Assembly: GCF_003231275.1 (NCBI RefSeq)
Contig: NZ_QKVL01000035.1
Coordinates: 1 to 62,315 of the forward strand
Direction of reading: 5' to 3'
Length of the DNA: 62,315 nucleotides
DNA from: Pseudomonas huaxiensis
Lineage (GTDB): Bacteria; Pseudomonadota; Gammaproteobacteria; Pseudomonadales; Pseudomonadaceae
Positions 8,615-16,564 of this stretch are shown piece by piece. The translations under genes were made by a program, and so were the position numbers. The notes below the pieces were generated by a model. It saw only the letters and a program-made list of their open reading frames with translations. It had not been told where the DNA came from and searched no databases. How positions within the stretch are numbered: the first letter of the stretch is position 1; each line of letters starts with the position of its first letter.

Positions 8615-9085
8615 TCAGGCTTCGGACTCCTGCCCGATGTCTTCGTTCCAGAGGGCGGGTTGCGCCTGAATGAACTGGCGCATCAGCCCGATGCAGTGCT
8701 CGTCCTGTAGCACTGTGACCTGCACTCCACGCTCCCTCAGCAAGGCTTCTTCGCCGAGGAACGTCTGGTTCTCGCCAACCACCACTTCACGGATGCCGTA
8801 GAGCAGGATTGCGCCGCTGCACATCGAACAGGGCGACAGCGTGGTATACAGCGTGGCCTCGGCATAAACGCTGGCGTTCTGCCGGCCGGCGTTCTCGAAA
8901 GCGTCCATCTCGCCGTGCAACACCACACTCCCCTGCTGCACCCGGCGGTTGTGACCACGGCCGATGATCCGGCCCTTGTGGACAATCACCGAACCGATGG
9001 GAATGCCACCTTCTTCCAGCCCCTTGCGCGCCTCGTCGATGGCCGCCTGCATGAAAAGCTGTGATTGCTCCTGGGCATCTGCCAT
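8615..9085 (-). CDS. Cytosine deaminase, yeast Fcy1-like (cytidine/deoxycytidylate deaminase fold)
   Basis: 156 residues, about the length of yeast Fcy1 (158). Zinc-site residues are H57-x-E59 (LHGEMDAFENAG) and C86-xx-C89 (SPCSMCSGAI). Beyond the generic deaminase motif, the N-terminal GGIPIGSVIV, the C-terminal LWNEDIGQE and VVGEN match the yeast cytosine deaminase pattern rather than tRNA adenosine deaminase TadA or guanine deaminase. The expected reaction is cytosine to uracil plus ammonia in pyrimidine salvage. The ATG at 9085 follows AGGAGAG. The gap to the kinase start is 25 bp and the two genes share a strand, so readthrough from this gene into the kinase is possible. The substrate is inferred from sequence. 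Confidence 0.82.
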   Translation of the reverse strand: MADAQEQSQLFMQAAIDEARKGLEEGGIPIGSVIVHKGRIIGRGHNRRVQQGSVVLHGEMDAFENAGRQNASVYAEATLYTTLSPCSMCSGAILLYGIREVVVGENQTFLGEEALLRERGVQVTVLQDEHCIGLMRQFIQAQPALWNEDIGQESEA

Positions 9086-9231
9086 GTCCGGCTCTCCTGA
9101 TTCAAGGCATCAAGGTTAAACGCTAGCACATCGCCATAGCGGATGGCGGGCTTTTGCCGGACGGCTATGCTGTATACGTTTTGCTGTCCACGAATTGCCG
9201 CCTGTGCAACCTCTTCAAAAGGATCGCCGCA

Positions 9232-9936
9232 ATGAGCAAGCAAGTTCTGGTGGTGCTGACCAATACAGCCAAATACCCCAACCTGAAACGCGCCACCGGC
9301 CTGTGGCTGGGCGAAGCGGTGCATTTCGCCGATGTGCTGCAAAAGGCCGGCTATCACGTCGACTACGTCAGCCCTGCGGGCGGCTACGTGCCGGTCGACC
9401 CGCACAGCCTGAGTATGGCCCAGGACATCGACTGGCAATGGTACGACGACAAAGCCTTCATGAACCGCCTCGGCACCACCCTGGCACCGGGTCAGGTGAA
9501 GGCCCGGGACTATCAAGCCATCTATTACGCCGGTGGCCATGGTGTGATCTGGGACTTTCCCGACAACCACGACCTGCAAGAAATCGCCCGGCAGATTTTC
9601 GAGAATGGCGGTGTCGTCTCCTCGGTCTGTCACGGCGCAGTGGGCTTGCTGAACATCAAGCTCAGCGACAACAGCTTGCTGGTCAAGGACCGCGAAGTGA
9701 CCGGTTTCTCCAACATAGAGGAACAACTGGCCGAGCTGGACAAGGTCGTGCCATACCTGACCGAAACCGAGCTGAGCGCCCGTGGCGGTCTCTACTGCAA
9801 GGCCGAGGAGCCTTGGCAAGCCTTCGCCATTGTCGATCAGAAGGAAGGTCGGCTCATCACCGGGCAGAACCCGGCCTCCGGCGCCGCGGTGGGCCGCCTG
9901 GTAGTGGCCGCACTGGCAGCAAAAGCCGGCCGTTAG
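9232..9936 (+). CDS. DJ-1/PfpI superfamily protein (Hsp31-like, class I glutamine-amidotransferase fold)
   Basis: 234 residues. The nucleophile elbow is SVCHGAVGLL with C133 and H134; E28 (WLGEAVHF) is placed like the conserved Glu of the Hsp31/DJ-1 site, and GGHG lies at 101-104. The long segment DWQWYDDKAFMNR (67-79) and the total length place it with Hsp31-type proteins, which act as glyoxalase III, deglycase or holding chaperone in stress; which of these applies cannot be read from sequence. The ATG at 9232 follows AAAGGATC. The 146-bp gap to the divergent deaminase gene contains both promoters. Confidence 0.85.
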   Translation: MSKQVLVVLTNTAKYPNLKRATGLWLGEAVHFADVLQKAGYHVDYVSPAGGYVPVDPHSLSMAQDIDWQWYDDKAFMNRLGTTLAPGQVKARDYQAIYYAGGHGVIWDFPDNHDLQEIARQIFENGGVVSSVCHGAVGLLNIKLSDNSLLVKDREVTGFSNIEEQLAELDKVVPYLTETELSARGGLYCKAEEPWQAFAIVDQKEGRLITGQNPASGAAVGRLVVAALAAKAGR

Positions 9937-10022
9937 GCCGCGACGAAGCGAGCATTCACACACGCCATGTCTGACTCTCGTACAGGAGTCGTCTATAGCG
10001 CTCACTTATGCTGATCGGCTTC

Positions 10023-10049
10023 GGCCCGGCGCCTTTCCCATGCCGGGCC
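10023..10049. repeat. GC-rich hairpin upstream of the CSS sensor gene
   Basis: GGCCCGGC and GCCGGGCC are separated by 11 bases, 25 bp before the ATG of the CSS gene. No U-run follows, so it is not a clear intrinsic terminator; it could slow readthrough from the DJ-1 gene. Confidence 0.5.
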
Positions 10050-10073
10050 TTGCTCCTCCAACATAGGTGAAAC

Positions 10074-10874
10074 ATGCCCCCTCGTACTTTTGATTCCGGT
10101 CGGGCGCTGCTCGAACTGCTCACCACGCTGTTGATCGGTCTGGCACCTGTCGCCTGCGGCTTGCTGGTGATGGCCTGGCAGGTGGACAAGAAGCTCGACG
10201 AGTCCGTCGGTTTTGTCCAACGCGAAGCCTTGAGCCGCGTTGACGGGCTGATCGAATCCCTCCACGGGGCCAGCAACAAGGTGCTCAACCTCGCTGAGTT
10301 ACCTTGCAGCAAAGCCCTGCCCACACTGTACAGCGAGGTGGTGGCAAATCCCGAACTGCGTTCTCTGACACTGGTCCGGGAGAATCGTGCTTACTGCAGT
10401 ACCCTGCGTGGAGAGTCCGGGCTGCTGGTGGATCCCGGCGACTACTTCAACCACCGGCTGCGCCTGGAGCCGGGCAACGACAACACCCCCGACTCGGCAA
10501 TTCTCTACTACCGCCTGCAGGAATATCCCTACGGCGTCCTGGCTGTAGCGGATGGCGCGATCCTCCAGCGCCTGCTGCACGGTATCCGCGAGCCGGTCAA
10601 CGTGGTCCTGCAGTTCGGCCCGGCATCGATCGGTCCCAGCGGCGAGGTGCAAGACATCGCTGATATAGCGGAAATGGAGCAGTACGCGAGCCTGGTTTCG
10701 CCGATGTACGGTTACGCCCTGCATGTGGGCTATCAACCGGGCCACACCGCAAGCCAGTTAATGGAAAACAGCCTGGCCATTGCGCCGTCGCTGCTGCTGG
10801 TTGGCCTGATGACTGCCATCGGCAGCTACTGGGCCATGTACCGCCGACGTCAACCCGCCGCGCGGCGGGTATGA
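10074..10874 (+). CDS. CSS-motif periplasmic sensor protein lacking an EAL domain
   Basis: 266 residues: a first membrane helix (about 13-36), a periplasmic domain (about 37-233), a second helix (about 237-257, PSLLLVGLMTAIGSYWAMY) and a 10-residue basic tail. The periplasmic domain has the two cysteines of CSS-motif proteins, C78 (LPCSK) and C108 (AYCSTLRG). In E. coli PdeC and relatives such cysteines form a redox-controlled disulfide, and the second helix runs into an EAL phosphodiesterase that degrades c-di-GMP. Here translation stops just after that helix. An 8-bp GC stem (10023-10030/10042-10049) lies in the leader. It may sense redox state for a partner protein, or be a remnant. Confidence 0.8.
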   Translation: MPPRTFDSGRALLELLTTLLIGLAPVACGLLVMAWQVDKKLDESVGFVQREALSRVDGLIESLHGASNKVLNLAELPCSKALPTLYSEVVANPELRSLTLVRENRAYCSTLRGESGLLVDPGDYFNHRLRLEPGNDNTPDSAILYYRLQEYPYGVLAVADGAILQRLLHGIREPVNVVLQFGPASIGPSGEVQDIADIAEMEQYASLVSPMYGYALHVGYQPGHTASQLMENSLAIAPSLLLVGLMTAIGSYWAMYRRRQPAARRV

Positions 10875-11051
10875 AAACAGGCATAAAAAGTTCTTCACGG
10901 GGTGAAGGGGTTGGCCTGGCTAGTCATGTTGCGGGCTTATCCTCTCCATGTGGCGACGCGGCCGGCCCCTTCCACCAGTGTCTCGCGAGAGCCATGCAGC
11001 CTGCTCGCTGAGCAAGTCTTCGCGTCGTCGATCACGCCGAAGGCTCCCGCA

Positions 11052-11094
11052 ACACAGCCCGCTGTGTGTGGCTTGTCGGGGCGACCCGACAAGC
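11052..11094. repeat. Two adjacent perfect hairpins between convergent genes
   Basis: ACACAG-CCCG-CTGTGT (11052-11067) is followed by GCTTGTCGGG-GCGA-CCCGACAAGC (11071-11094), a 10-bp stem with a GNRA-type loop. They sit in the 263-bp gap between the CSS gene and the aminotransferase, which end towards each other, so they probably block readthrough or are a solitary REP variant. The rest of the gap shows no coding potential that I recognise. Confidence 0.6.
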
Positions 11095-11137
11095 TCGCGC
11101 CTATGGCTTCAGAGGCCACTGAACAACAATAGTCCTC

Positions 11138-12325
11138 TCAATGGTCCGAAAGCGCCCTGGCCACCAGCGCCAGGTTGGATTCGTTGAGGCCCGCGACACA
11201 CATCCGCCCACTGCGAATCAGGTACACCCCATGCTGTTCGCGAATGCGATCGACGGCATCGGCGCTCAGCCCGGTGTAACTGAACATGCCCTTCTGACAC
11301 AGCAGATAATCCACCTCCCGCCGCACATCGATACGTCGTACTTCATCGAACAGCGCCTGACGCATGCCCACCATCCGCGCACGCATGGCTTCCAGTTCCT
11401 GCCGCCACAGCGCCGTCAGTTCGGTATCACCGAAGATGGTCGCCACCAGTTCCGCGCCATGCCGCGGCGGGTTGGAGTAGTTGGTGCGCACCGTGCCCTT
11501 CAACTGCCCGGCCACGCGCCGGGCGATATCACCGTCCTGGCACACCACCGACAGCGAACCGACCCGCTCGCCATACAGCGAGAACACCTTGGAAAACGAA
11601 TTGCTCACCAGCCCGGTGATGCCACTGCGGGCCAGCGCGCGGATCGCGTAGGTGTCCGCATCCAGCCCTTCCCCCAACCCCAGATAGGCGGCGTCGAGAA
11701 ACGGGATCAGCGACCGCTCGCGGAACAGCGCGTACAAGCGCTCCCACTGCTCTGGCGTGAGGTCGACGCCGGTGGGGTTGTGACAGCAGGCGTGCAACAA
11801 CACGATGCTGTGAGCCGGCAGTTCGCCGAACAGGTCCAGCATCGCGGCGAAGTCGATCGCCTTGCCGCTGGCGTCCAGGTACGGGTAGCGGTTTACCGCG
11901 AAACCGGCGCCCTGGAAAATCGCCAGGTGGTTGTCCCAGGTCGGGTCGCTGACCCAGACCTGCGACTGCGGGTAATAGCGCTTGAGGAAGTCCGCGCCGA
12001 CCCGTAATGCCCCCGAACCGCCGACACTTTGCAGGGTGACGATGCGCTCGCTGTCGGCACCATCAAGCTCGCCGAACAGGTAGCCCTGCACTGCCTCGCG
12101 AAACCCCGGATGGCCGTCCATGGGCAGGTACAGGTTGGCGCTTTCCGCCCTTGCATCGAGCAACGCCTTGGCCCGACGTACCGACGGCAGAACCGGCACC
12201 TGGCCGTGCTCGTCGTAGTAGAAGCCGATGCTCAGGTTGACCTTTCCGGCCCGCGGATCGCGCTGGTAGTCGTCCATCAACGACAGGATCGGGTCACCGG
12301 GGTAGGTTTCGACATGTTCGAACAT
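11138..12325 (-). CDS. Aromatic amino-acid/aspartate-type aminotransferase (class I, PLP)
   Basis: 395 residues of the AspC/TyrB family. The PLP lysine is K246 in SNSFSKVFSLYGERVG; HNPTG lies at 182-186 and the pyridine-binding Asp at D211. RTNYSNPPRHGAELV is the substrate-site region shared by TyrB and AspC. It swaps amino groups between an aromatic (or dicarboxylic) amino acid and 2-oxoglutarate. The ATG at 12325 follows GAGGAG and was preferred over an upstream in-frame codon that lies inside the preceding gene. It is the last gene of a permease-ThDP enzyme-aminotransferase unit, 10 bp behind the ThDP gene, which suggests catabolic rather than biosynthetic use. Confidence 0.88.
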   Translation of the reverse strand: MFEHVETYPGDPILSLMDDYQRDPRAGKVNLSIGFYYDEHGQVPVLPSVRRAKALLDARAESANLYLPMDGHPGFREAVQGYLFGELDGADSERIVTLQSVGGSGALRVGADFLKRYYPQSQVWVSDPTWDNHLAIFQGAGFAVNRYPYLDASGKAIDFAAMLDLFGELPAHSIVLLHACCHNPTGVDLTPEQWERLYALFRERSLIPFLDAAYLGLGEGLDADTYAIRALARSGITGLVSNSFSKVFSLYGERVGSLSVVCQDGDIARRVAGQLKGTVRTNYSNPPRHGAELVATIFGDTELTALWRQELEAMRARMVGMRQALFDEVRRIDVRREVDYLLCQKGMFSYTGLSADAVDRIREQHGVYLIRSGRMCVAGLNESNLALVARALSDH

Positions 12326-12335
12326 CAGGGGCTCC

Positions 12336-13985
12336 TCAGTGAGCGAAAGTGGGGTGAAGGAAGGGCCACGGGCTGCTGTCACCGCCACGCGGCACGCTGA
12401 CCTCGATCAGCACCGGGCGGTCAGCGGCGAAAGCCTGCTCCAGCACCGGGCGCAGTTGTGCCGGCGAGCCGACCCGAAACGCCTGCACGCCGAAGGATTC
12501 GGCAAAGCGCACAAAGTCCGGGTTCACCAGTTCCGAGCCGAGCAGGCGGCCGGCGAAGCTCTCTTGCTGGTCGCGGTAGACGTTGCCGAAGGCGCTGTTG
12601 TTGAACACGATGGTCACCAGGTTGAGCCGGTACTGCACCGCCGTGGCCAGTTCCTGGGCGGCGAACATGAAGCCGCCGTCGCCGCAGATCGACACCACCG
12701 CTTTGTCCGGGTGCGCGGCCTTGACCCCGAGCGCAGTGGGGAAGCCGAAACCGAGGGTGCCCTGGTGCCCCGAGGTGACCAGGGTGCGGGGCTTGTACAC
12801 CGGGAAACCGAAGATCGAGGTGAAGCCGACCTGGGAGATTTCCTCGACGAAGAAGCCGTCACGCGGCAGCACGTCGCGAATCACCCGCAGGTAGTCGAGT
12901 TGCGGTTGCACGCACTGGATCGCCTGTTCCGCCGCTGCCTTAGCTTCGGCAATCCCGGCGTCGCGGCGCTTCGGCGGGCCGGCGCGAAGCACAGCCTCCG
13001 CCAGGGCGCTGGCACCCTCCCCGGCATCGGCCAGCAGGTTGACCTCGGCCGGCATGCGCCGCACCTCGGCCGGGTCGATATCGATGCGGATCAGCTTCAG
13101 GCCGGCCGGACGATGGCGCCAGCGAATGTCCAGCAACTCGAAGCGCGAGCCGATCACCACGGCGACATCGGTCTGCGGCCAGAGCCGGGCTCCGGCGGCA
13201 ACGGTGAAGCCCAGCGGGTGATCATCCGGCACAACGCCGCGCCCCCCGCGAAAGCTCACCACCGGCGCACCGAGCACCTCTGCCAGTTGGCCGACTTCGG
13301 CGCTGGCTTCCAGCGCCCCGGAACCGACAAAGATCATCGGCGCCTTGGCCGCGCTCAGCAGTTTTGCCGCGCGCTCCACGGCATCGCTGTCCACCGGAGG
13401 CGTCGGTTGCAGCGCCAGCGGCGCCTGCATGCGCACCGCCGCGCTGCGGGTGAAGAAGTCCCAGGAAGCTTGCAGCGACACCACGCCGGGGCGCCCGGAC
13501 TGCATGACCTGAAACGCCTGGGCCACCTGCCACGGCGCATCGGCCGGCTGTTCGATATGCGCCGCCCATTTGCCAATGCCCTGGAGGATTTCCAGTTGCT
13601 TCGGCAGTTCGTGCAATTGACCACGGCCGCGGTCCTTGAAGCCGCTCATCACGTCGCCGGTCAGCGCCAGCACCGGCGCGTTGCAGCCGTGGGCGGTGAG
13701 CATGGCAGCGCTGGCATTGAGGATGCCGGGGCCCGGCACCACGCTGAACACACCGGGGCGACCGCTGGAGCGGGCGTAGCCGAACGCCATGTAGGCGCTG
13801 GTCTGTTCATGCCGTGCGCCCAGGGTGCGGATGCTGTCGGCATTACGTGCCAAGGCGTCGGTCAGGCCATAGATCTGAGCGCCGGGCAGTGCGAAGACAG
13901 TATCGACGCCCTGCACTTTCAAACTCTCGACCAGGGCATCGCCGCCCGTGAGCTGTTGAACAGCGGGAAGTTCGGTTTTCATCAT
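12336..13985 (-). CDS. Thiamine-diphosphate enzyme of the acetolactate-synthase/2-oxoacid decarboxylase family
   Basis: 549 residues with the full three-domain ThDP layout. The cofactor-activating glutamate is E60 (GARHEQTSAY) and the ThDP/Mg site is C-GDG at 435-437 followed by NN at 462-463. Family members include acetolactate synthase, AruI (2-ketoarginine decarboxylase) and indolepyruvate/phenylpyruvate decarboxylases; sequence alone does not choose. Position between an aromatic permease and an aromatic aminotransferase favours decarboxylation of the 2-oxo acid made by the aminotransferase (inference). The start is an ATGATG pair at 13985/13982 behind CAGGTAA. There is no small regulatory subunit nearby, which argues against biosynthetic acetolactate synthase. 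Confidence 0.85.
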   Translation of the reverse strand: MMKTELPAVQQLTGGDALVESLKVQGVDTVFALPGAQIYGLTDALARNADSIRTLGARHEQTSAYMAFGYARSSGRPGVFSVVPGPGILNASAAMLTAHGCNAPVLALTGDVMSGFKDRGRGQLHELPKQLEILQGIGKWAAHIEQPADAPWQVAQAFQVMQSGRPGVVSLQASWDFFTRSAAVRMQAPLALQPTPPVDSDAVERAAKLLSAAKAPMIFVGSGALEASAEVGQLAEVLGAPVVSFRGGRGVVPDDHPLGFTVAAGARLWPQTDVAVVIGSRFELLDIRWRHRPAGLKLIRIDIDPAEVRRMPAEVNLLADAGEGASALAEAVLRAGPPKRRDAGIAEAKAAAEQAIQCVQPQLDYLRVIRDVLPRDGFFVEEISQVGFTSIFGFPVYKPRTLVTSGHQGTLGFGFPTALGVKAAHPDKAVVSICGDGGFMFAAQELATAVQYRLNLVTIVFNNSAFGNVYRDQQESFAGRLLGSELVNPDFVRFAESFGVQAFRVGSPAQLRPVLEQAFAADRPVLIEVSVPRGGDSSPWPFLHPTFAH

Positions 13986-14002
13986 GAGTTACCTGTTACG
14001 GA

Positions 14003-15421
14003 TTATTCGAAGTTGAGCGCGGCGGGTTTGATGGATTGGTATTTACGGAAACTGGCGTAAACAACGATCAACCACAAAGGAATCAACCAGACCGATATAC
14101 GCATTGCCGGAATGAACGCCATGATCAGCATGATCGACACAATAAACGCGATGCACAGATAGTTGCCGAAGGGGAACAATGGCGAACGATAGTGAGTCTG
14201 TTGTCCCGCTGCCTGTTTGGCGCGGCGGAACTTCAGGTGGGTATAACTGGTGAGCATCCAGTTCATGATGGTGGTGGCAACCACCAGTGCCATCAGGGCT
14301 TCCAGCGTGCCGTTGGGCGACAGCCAGTTGAGCAGCACCGCCAGGGCTGTAATCGCCGCCGTCACGATCAGCGCGTTGACCGGCACATTGTTGCGATTGA
14401 GCTTGAGCAGTTGCCGTGGCGCATGGCCCTGCCCGGCCATGGCGTGCAACTGGCGTACGGTGCAATAGACCACGGCGTTGTAGACCGACAACGCGGCGGT
14501 CAGCACCACCAGGTTGAGGACGTGGGCCGCCGCGCCGATGCCCAGCAGGTCGAGGATCTTCACGAACGGGCTGGCGCTGTACGGATCACCGCCGGCGGAC
14601 AGCGAAGCCACGAGGTCGTCCCACGGCGTCAGCGCCAGCAGCACCGCCAGGGCGGCGATGTAAAACAGGCCGATGCGGTGCAGCACCTTGTTGATCGCGC
14701 TGGGAATGGTCTTCGACGGGTCGCGTGCTTCGCCAGCGGTAAAGCCGATGAACTCCAGCCCGCCAAAGGCGAACATGATCAGCGGCAAGGCGAGGATCAG
14801 CCCGCTGATACCGTTGGGCAGGAAACCGCCATGGCTCCACAGGTTGCTGACTGCGGCGGTCGGCGGCGGTGTCGGGCCGAACAGCAGCCAGCCGCCCAGG
14901 GCGATCATCATCAGCACCGCCGTTACCTTGATCACCGCGAACCAGAATTCCGCCTCGCCGTAGACCTTCACCGCCAGCAGGTTGAGACCGTTGATCAGCA
15001 CGAAGAAGAACGCGGCGCAGGCCCAGGTCGGCACATCCGGCCACCAGAACTGCACGTACTTGCCGACGGCGGTCAGTTCCGCCATGCCCACCAGGATATA
15101 GCCGGCGGTGTAGTTCCAGCCGGCGAGGTAGCCGATGAAGGGCGAACAGTATTTGTTGGAGAAATGGCTCAACGAACCGGACACCGGCTCGTCCACGAGC
15201 ATTTCCCCCAGTTGGCGCATGATCAGAAAGGCGATCAGCCCGGCTACGGCATACCCCAGCAACAAACCAGGGCCCGCCAGTTTCATTACGCCGGCACTGC
15301 CAAGAAACAATCCAGTGCCAATGGCACCGCCGAGTCCGATCATTTGAATATGACGATTGGACAAACCCCGCGATAACGCGTGATCCGTAGGAGTAACTCT
15401 GCTCATCGTTTTATTATCCAT
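14003..15421 (-). CDS. Aromatic amino-acid permease, AroP/PheP type (APC superfamily)
   Basis: 472 residues, about 12 membrane helices. The N-terminus GLSNRHIQMIGLGGAIGTGLFLGS is the AroP/PheP/GabP signature, and the segments GMAELTAVGKYVQFWWPDVPTW and FSFGGLE-like FAFGGLEFIGFTAGEARDP follow PheP closely. It should import phenylalanine, tyrosine or tryptophan with protons. The start is uncertain: ATG 15421 gives a typical N-terminus but no good ribosome site, ATG 15406 is also possible, and a GTG at 15442 is less likely. An A-rich AAAAACAA lies just upstream of 15421. It leads the unit permease-ThDP enzyme-aminotransferase, behind an inverted repeat at 15505-15527. Confidence 0.87.
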   Translation of the reverse strand: MDNKTMSRVTPTDHALSRGLSNRHIQMIGLGGAIGTGLFLGSAGVMKLAGPGLLLGYAVAGLIAFLIMRQLGEMLVDEPVSGSLSHFSNKYCSPFIGYLAGWNYTAGYILVGMAELTAVGKYVQFWWPDVPTWACAAFFFVLINGLNLLAVKVYGEAEFWFAVIKVTAVLMMIALGGWLLFGPTPPPTAAVSNLWSHGGFLPNGISGLILALPLIMFAFGGLEFIGFTAGEARDPSKTIPSAINKVLHRIGLFYIAALAVLLALTPWDDLVASLSAGGDPYSASPFVKILDLLGIGAAAHVLNLVVLTAALSVYNAVVYCTVRQLHAMAGQGHAPRQLLKLNRNNVPVNALIVTAAITALAVLLNWLSPNGTLEALMALVVATTIMNWMLTSYTHLKFRRAKQAAGQQTHYRSPLFPFGNYLCIAFIVSIMLIMAFIPAMRISVWLIPLWLIVVYASFRKYQSIKPAALNFE

Positions 15422-15504
15422 ATTGTTTTTCGGACACGGCACGACCCGGCGCCCGACGATAGTTCGGCAGGTGAAACTGAAAGTTGATGTTGTGTTTTTG
15501 TGTT

Positions 15505-15527
15505 CGAAGTTATGTGGATACTTCGAT
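15505..15527. promoter_or_regulatory. Candidate LysR operator upstream of the aromatic permease
   Basis: A perfect 7-bp inverted repeat, TCGAAGT-N9-ACTTCGA, lies in the 182-bp gap between the lysR gene and the permease, 84 bp upstream of the permease ATG at 15421. Size and spacing fit LysR activator sites. Binding is inferred from position. Confidence 0.55.
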
Positions 15528-15603
15528 GGCGTTCACGTTAACAGCAATGCCGGAAATGAACATCCCGCCAGAGTGAATGGCAACTATGCGGATGCCGGAT
15601 TGT

Positions 15604-16554
15604 TCACTGCGGATACACCGGAAGTTGCTCACCGGGGCTGAGAAACTGCGAGCCACGGCAATGTTCATAAACGAAGGTACGGAACCATTGCTGTTCCGCC
15701 GAGCTGTGGGTGCGGCTGTGCCAGACCACCCAATAACGGAACGGATGGCGGACGAATGCCAGCGGGCGCCAGCAAACGTCGGCCCGCTCGGCCCATTTGC
15801 GGGCGATATGCTCGGGCAGCATCAGCAGCATGTCGCTGCGCTGGAGCACCGCCAGCGCAGCCGAGTAATACGGCACGGTGAGTTTCAGGTCGCGGTGCAG
15901 GTTGTGCTTGCGCAGGTAGGCATCGACGAAGCTGTCCTTGTCGCCACCGGTGCTGATCTTCAAATGCGGCCAGTTCAGGAACTGCTCCTGGGTCAATTGT
16001 GCCTGCGCTGCCAGCGGATGATCGCTGCGCATGCAGCACACGGCGACGTCCTCGCCGATCACCCGGCCATGAAACTCGGCGGGTGTGTCTTCGATCATGC
16101 TGGTGGCCAGATCGACCTTGCCGCTGGCCAGCCAGTCGAAACGGTTGGCCTCCCACGGGCGGAAATCGATGCTGACGTTCGGCGCCACCCGCGCCAGGTC
16201 GGCGAGCAGTTGCGGGAGGATATGTTCGGCGACGTGATCGGAGCCGGCCATGGCGAAACGCCGTTCGCAGGTGGCCGGCGAGAACCGCGAGGGCGTACCC
16301 AGCGCCTGCAACTGTTCGAGCACCTGCTTCAACGGCTCCAGCAGTTCCACCCCGCGCTCACTGAGGATGTACTGACGCCCCTGGCGCACCAGCAGCGGAT
16401 CGCCAAAGGCTTCGCGAAAGTGCGCCAGATGCCGGCTCAGCGCCGATTGGCTGGCGCCCAGGCGGGTTGCCGCGTGGCTCAGATTGCGCACGTCCAGCAG
16501 GGTCGCCAGCACGCGCAACTGGGTCACGCTCAGGTTGTTGAAGGCGGGATTCAT
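15604..16554 (-). CDS. LysR-family transcriptional regulator
   Basis: 316 residues. The helix-turn-helix is at about 9-66 (TQLRVLATLLDVRNLSHAATRLGASQSALSRHLAHFREAF split around S-A-L-S-R), and the effector-binding domain covers about 90-300. It is on the same strand as the permease unit downstream and 10 bp behind the B3/B4 gene, so it is likely co-transcribed with the latter and controls the former. The start ATG at 16554 has only a weak ribosome site (GAGGCCC), in keeping with translational coupling to the upstream gene. The effector is probably an aromatic amino acid or its 2-oxo acid, by position only. Confidence 0.88.
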   Translation of the reverse strand: MNPAFNNLSVTQLRVLATLLDVRNLSHAATRLGASQSALSRHLAHFREAFGDPLLVRQGRQYILSERGVELLEPLKQVLEQLQALGTPSRFSPATCERRFAMAGSDHVAEHILPQLLADLARVAPNVSIDFRPWEANRFDWLASGKVDLATSMIEDTPAEFHGRVIGEDVAVCCMRSDHPLAAQAQLTQEQFLNWPHLKISTGGDKDSFVDAYLRKHNLHRDLKLTVPYYSAALAVLQRSDMLLMLPEHIARKWAERADVCWRPLAFVRHPFRYWVVWHSRTHSSAEQQWFRTFVYEHCRGSQFLSPGEQLPVYPQ

Positions 16555-16564
16555 GCCAAGGGCC

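Noticed and set aside
12336..13985. Naming the ThDP enzyme ilvB or aruI
   Set aside because: No ilvN-like small subunit is present and the neighbours are aromatic, not arginine or branched-chain genes; residues that decide between the family members could not be judged by eye.
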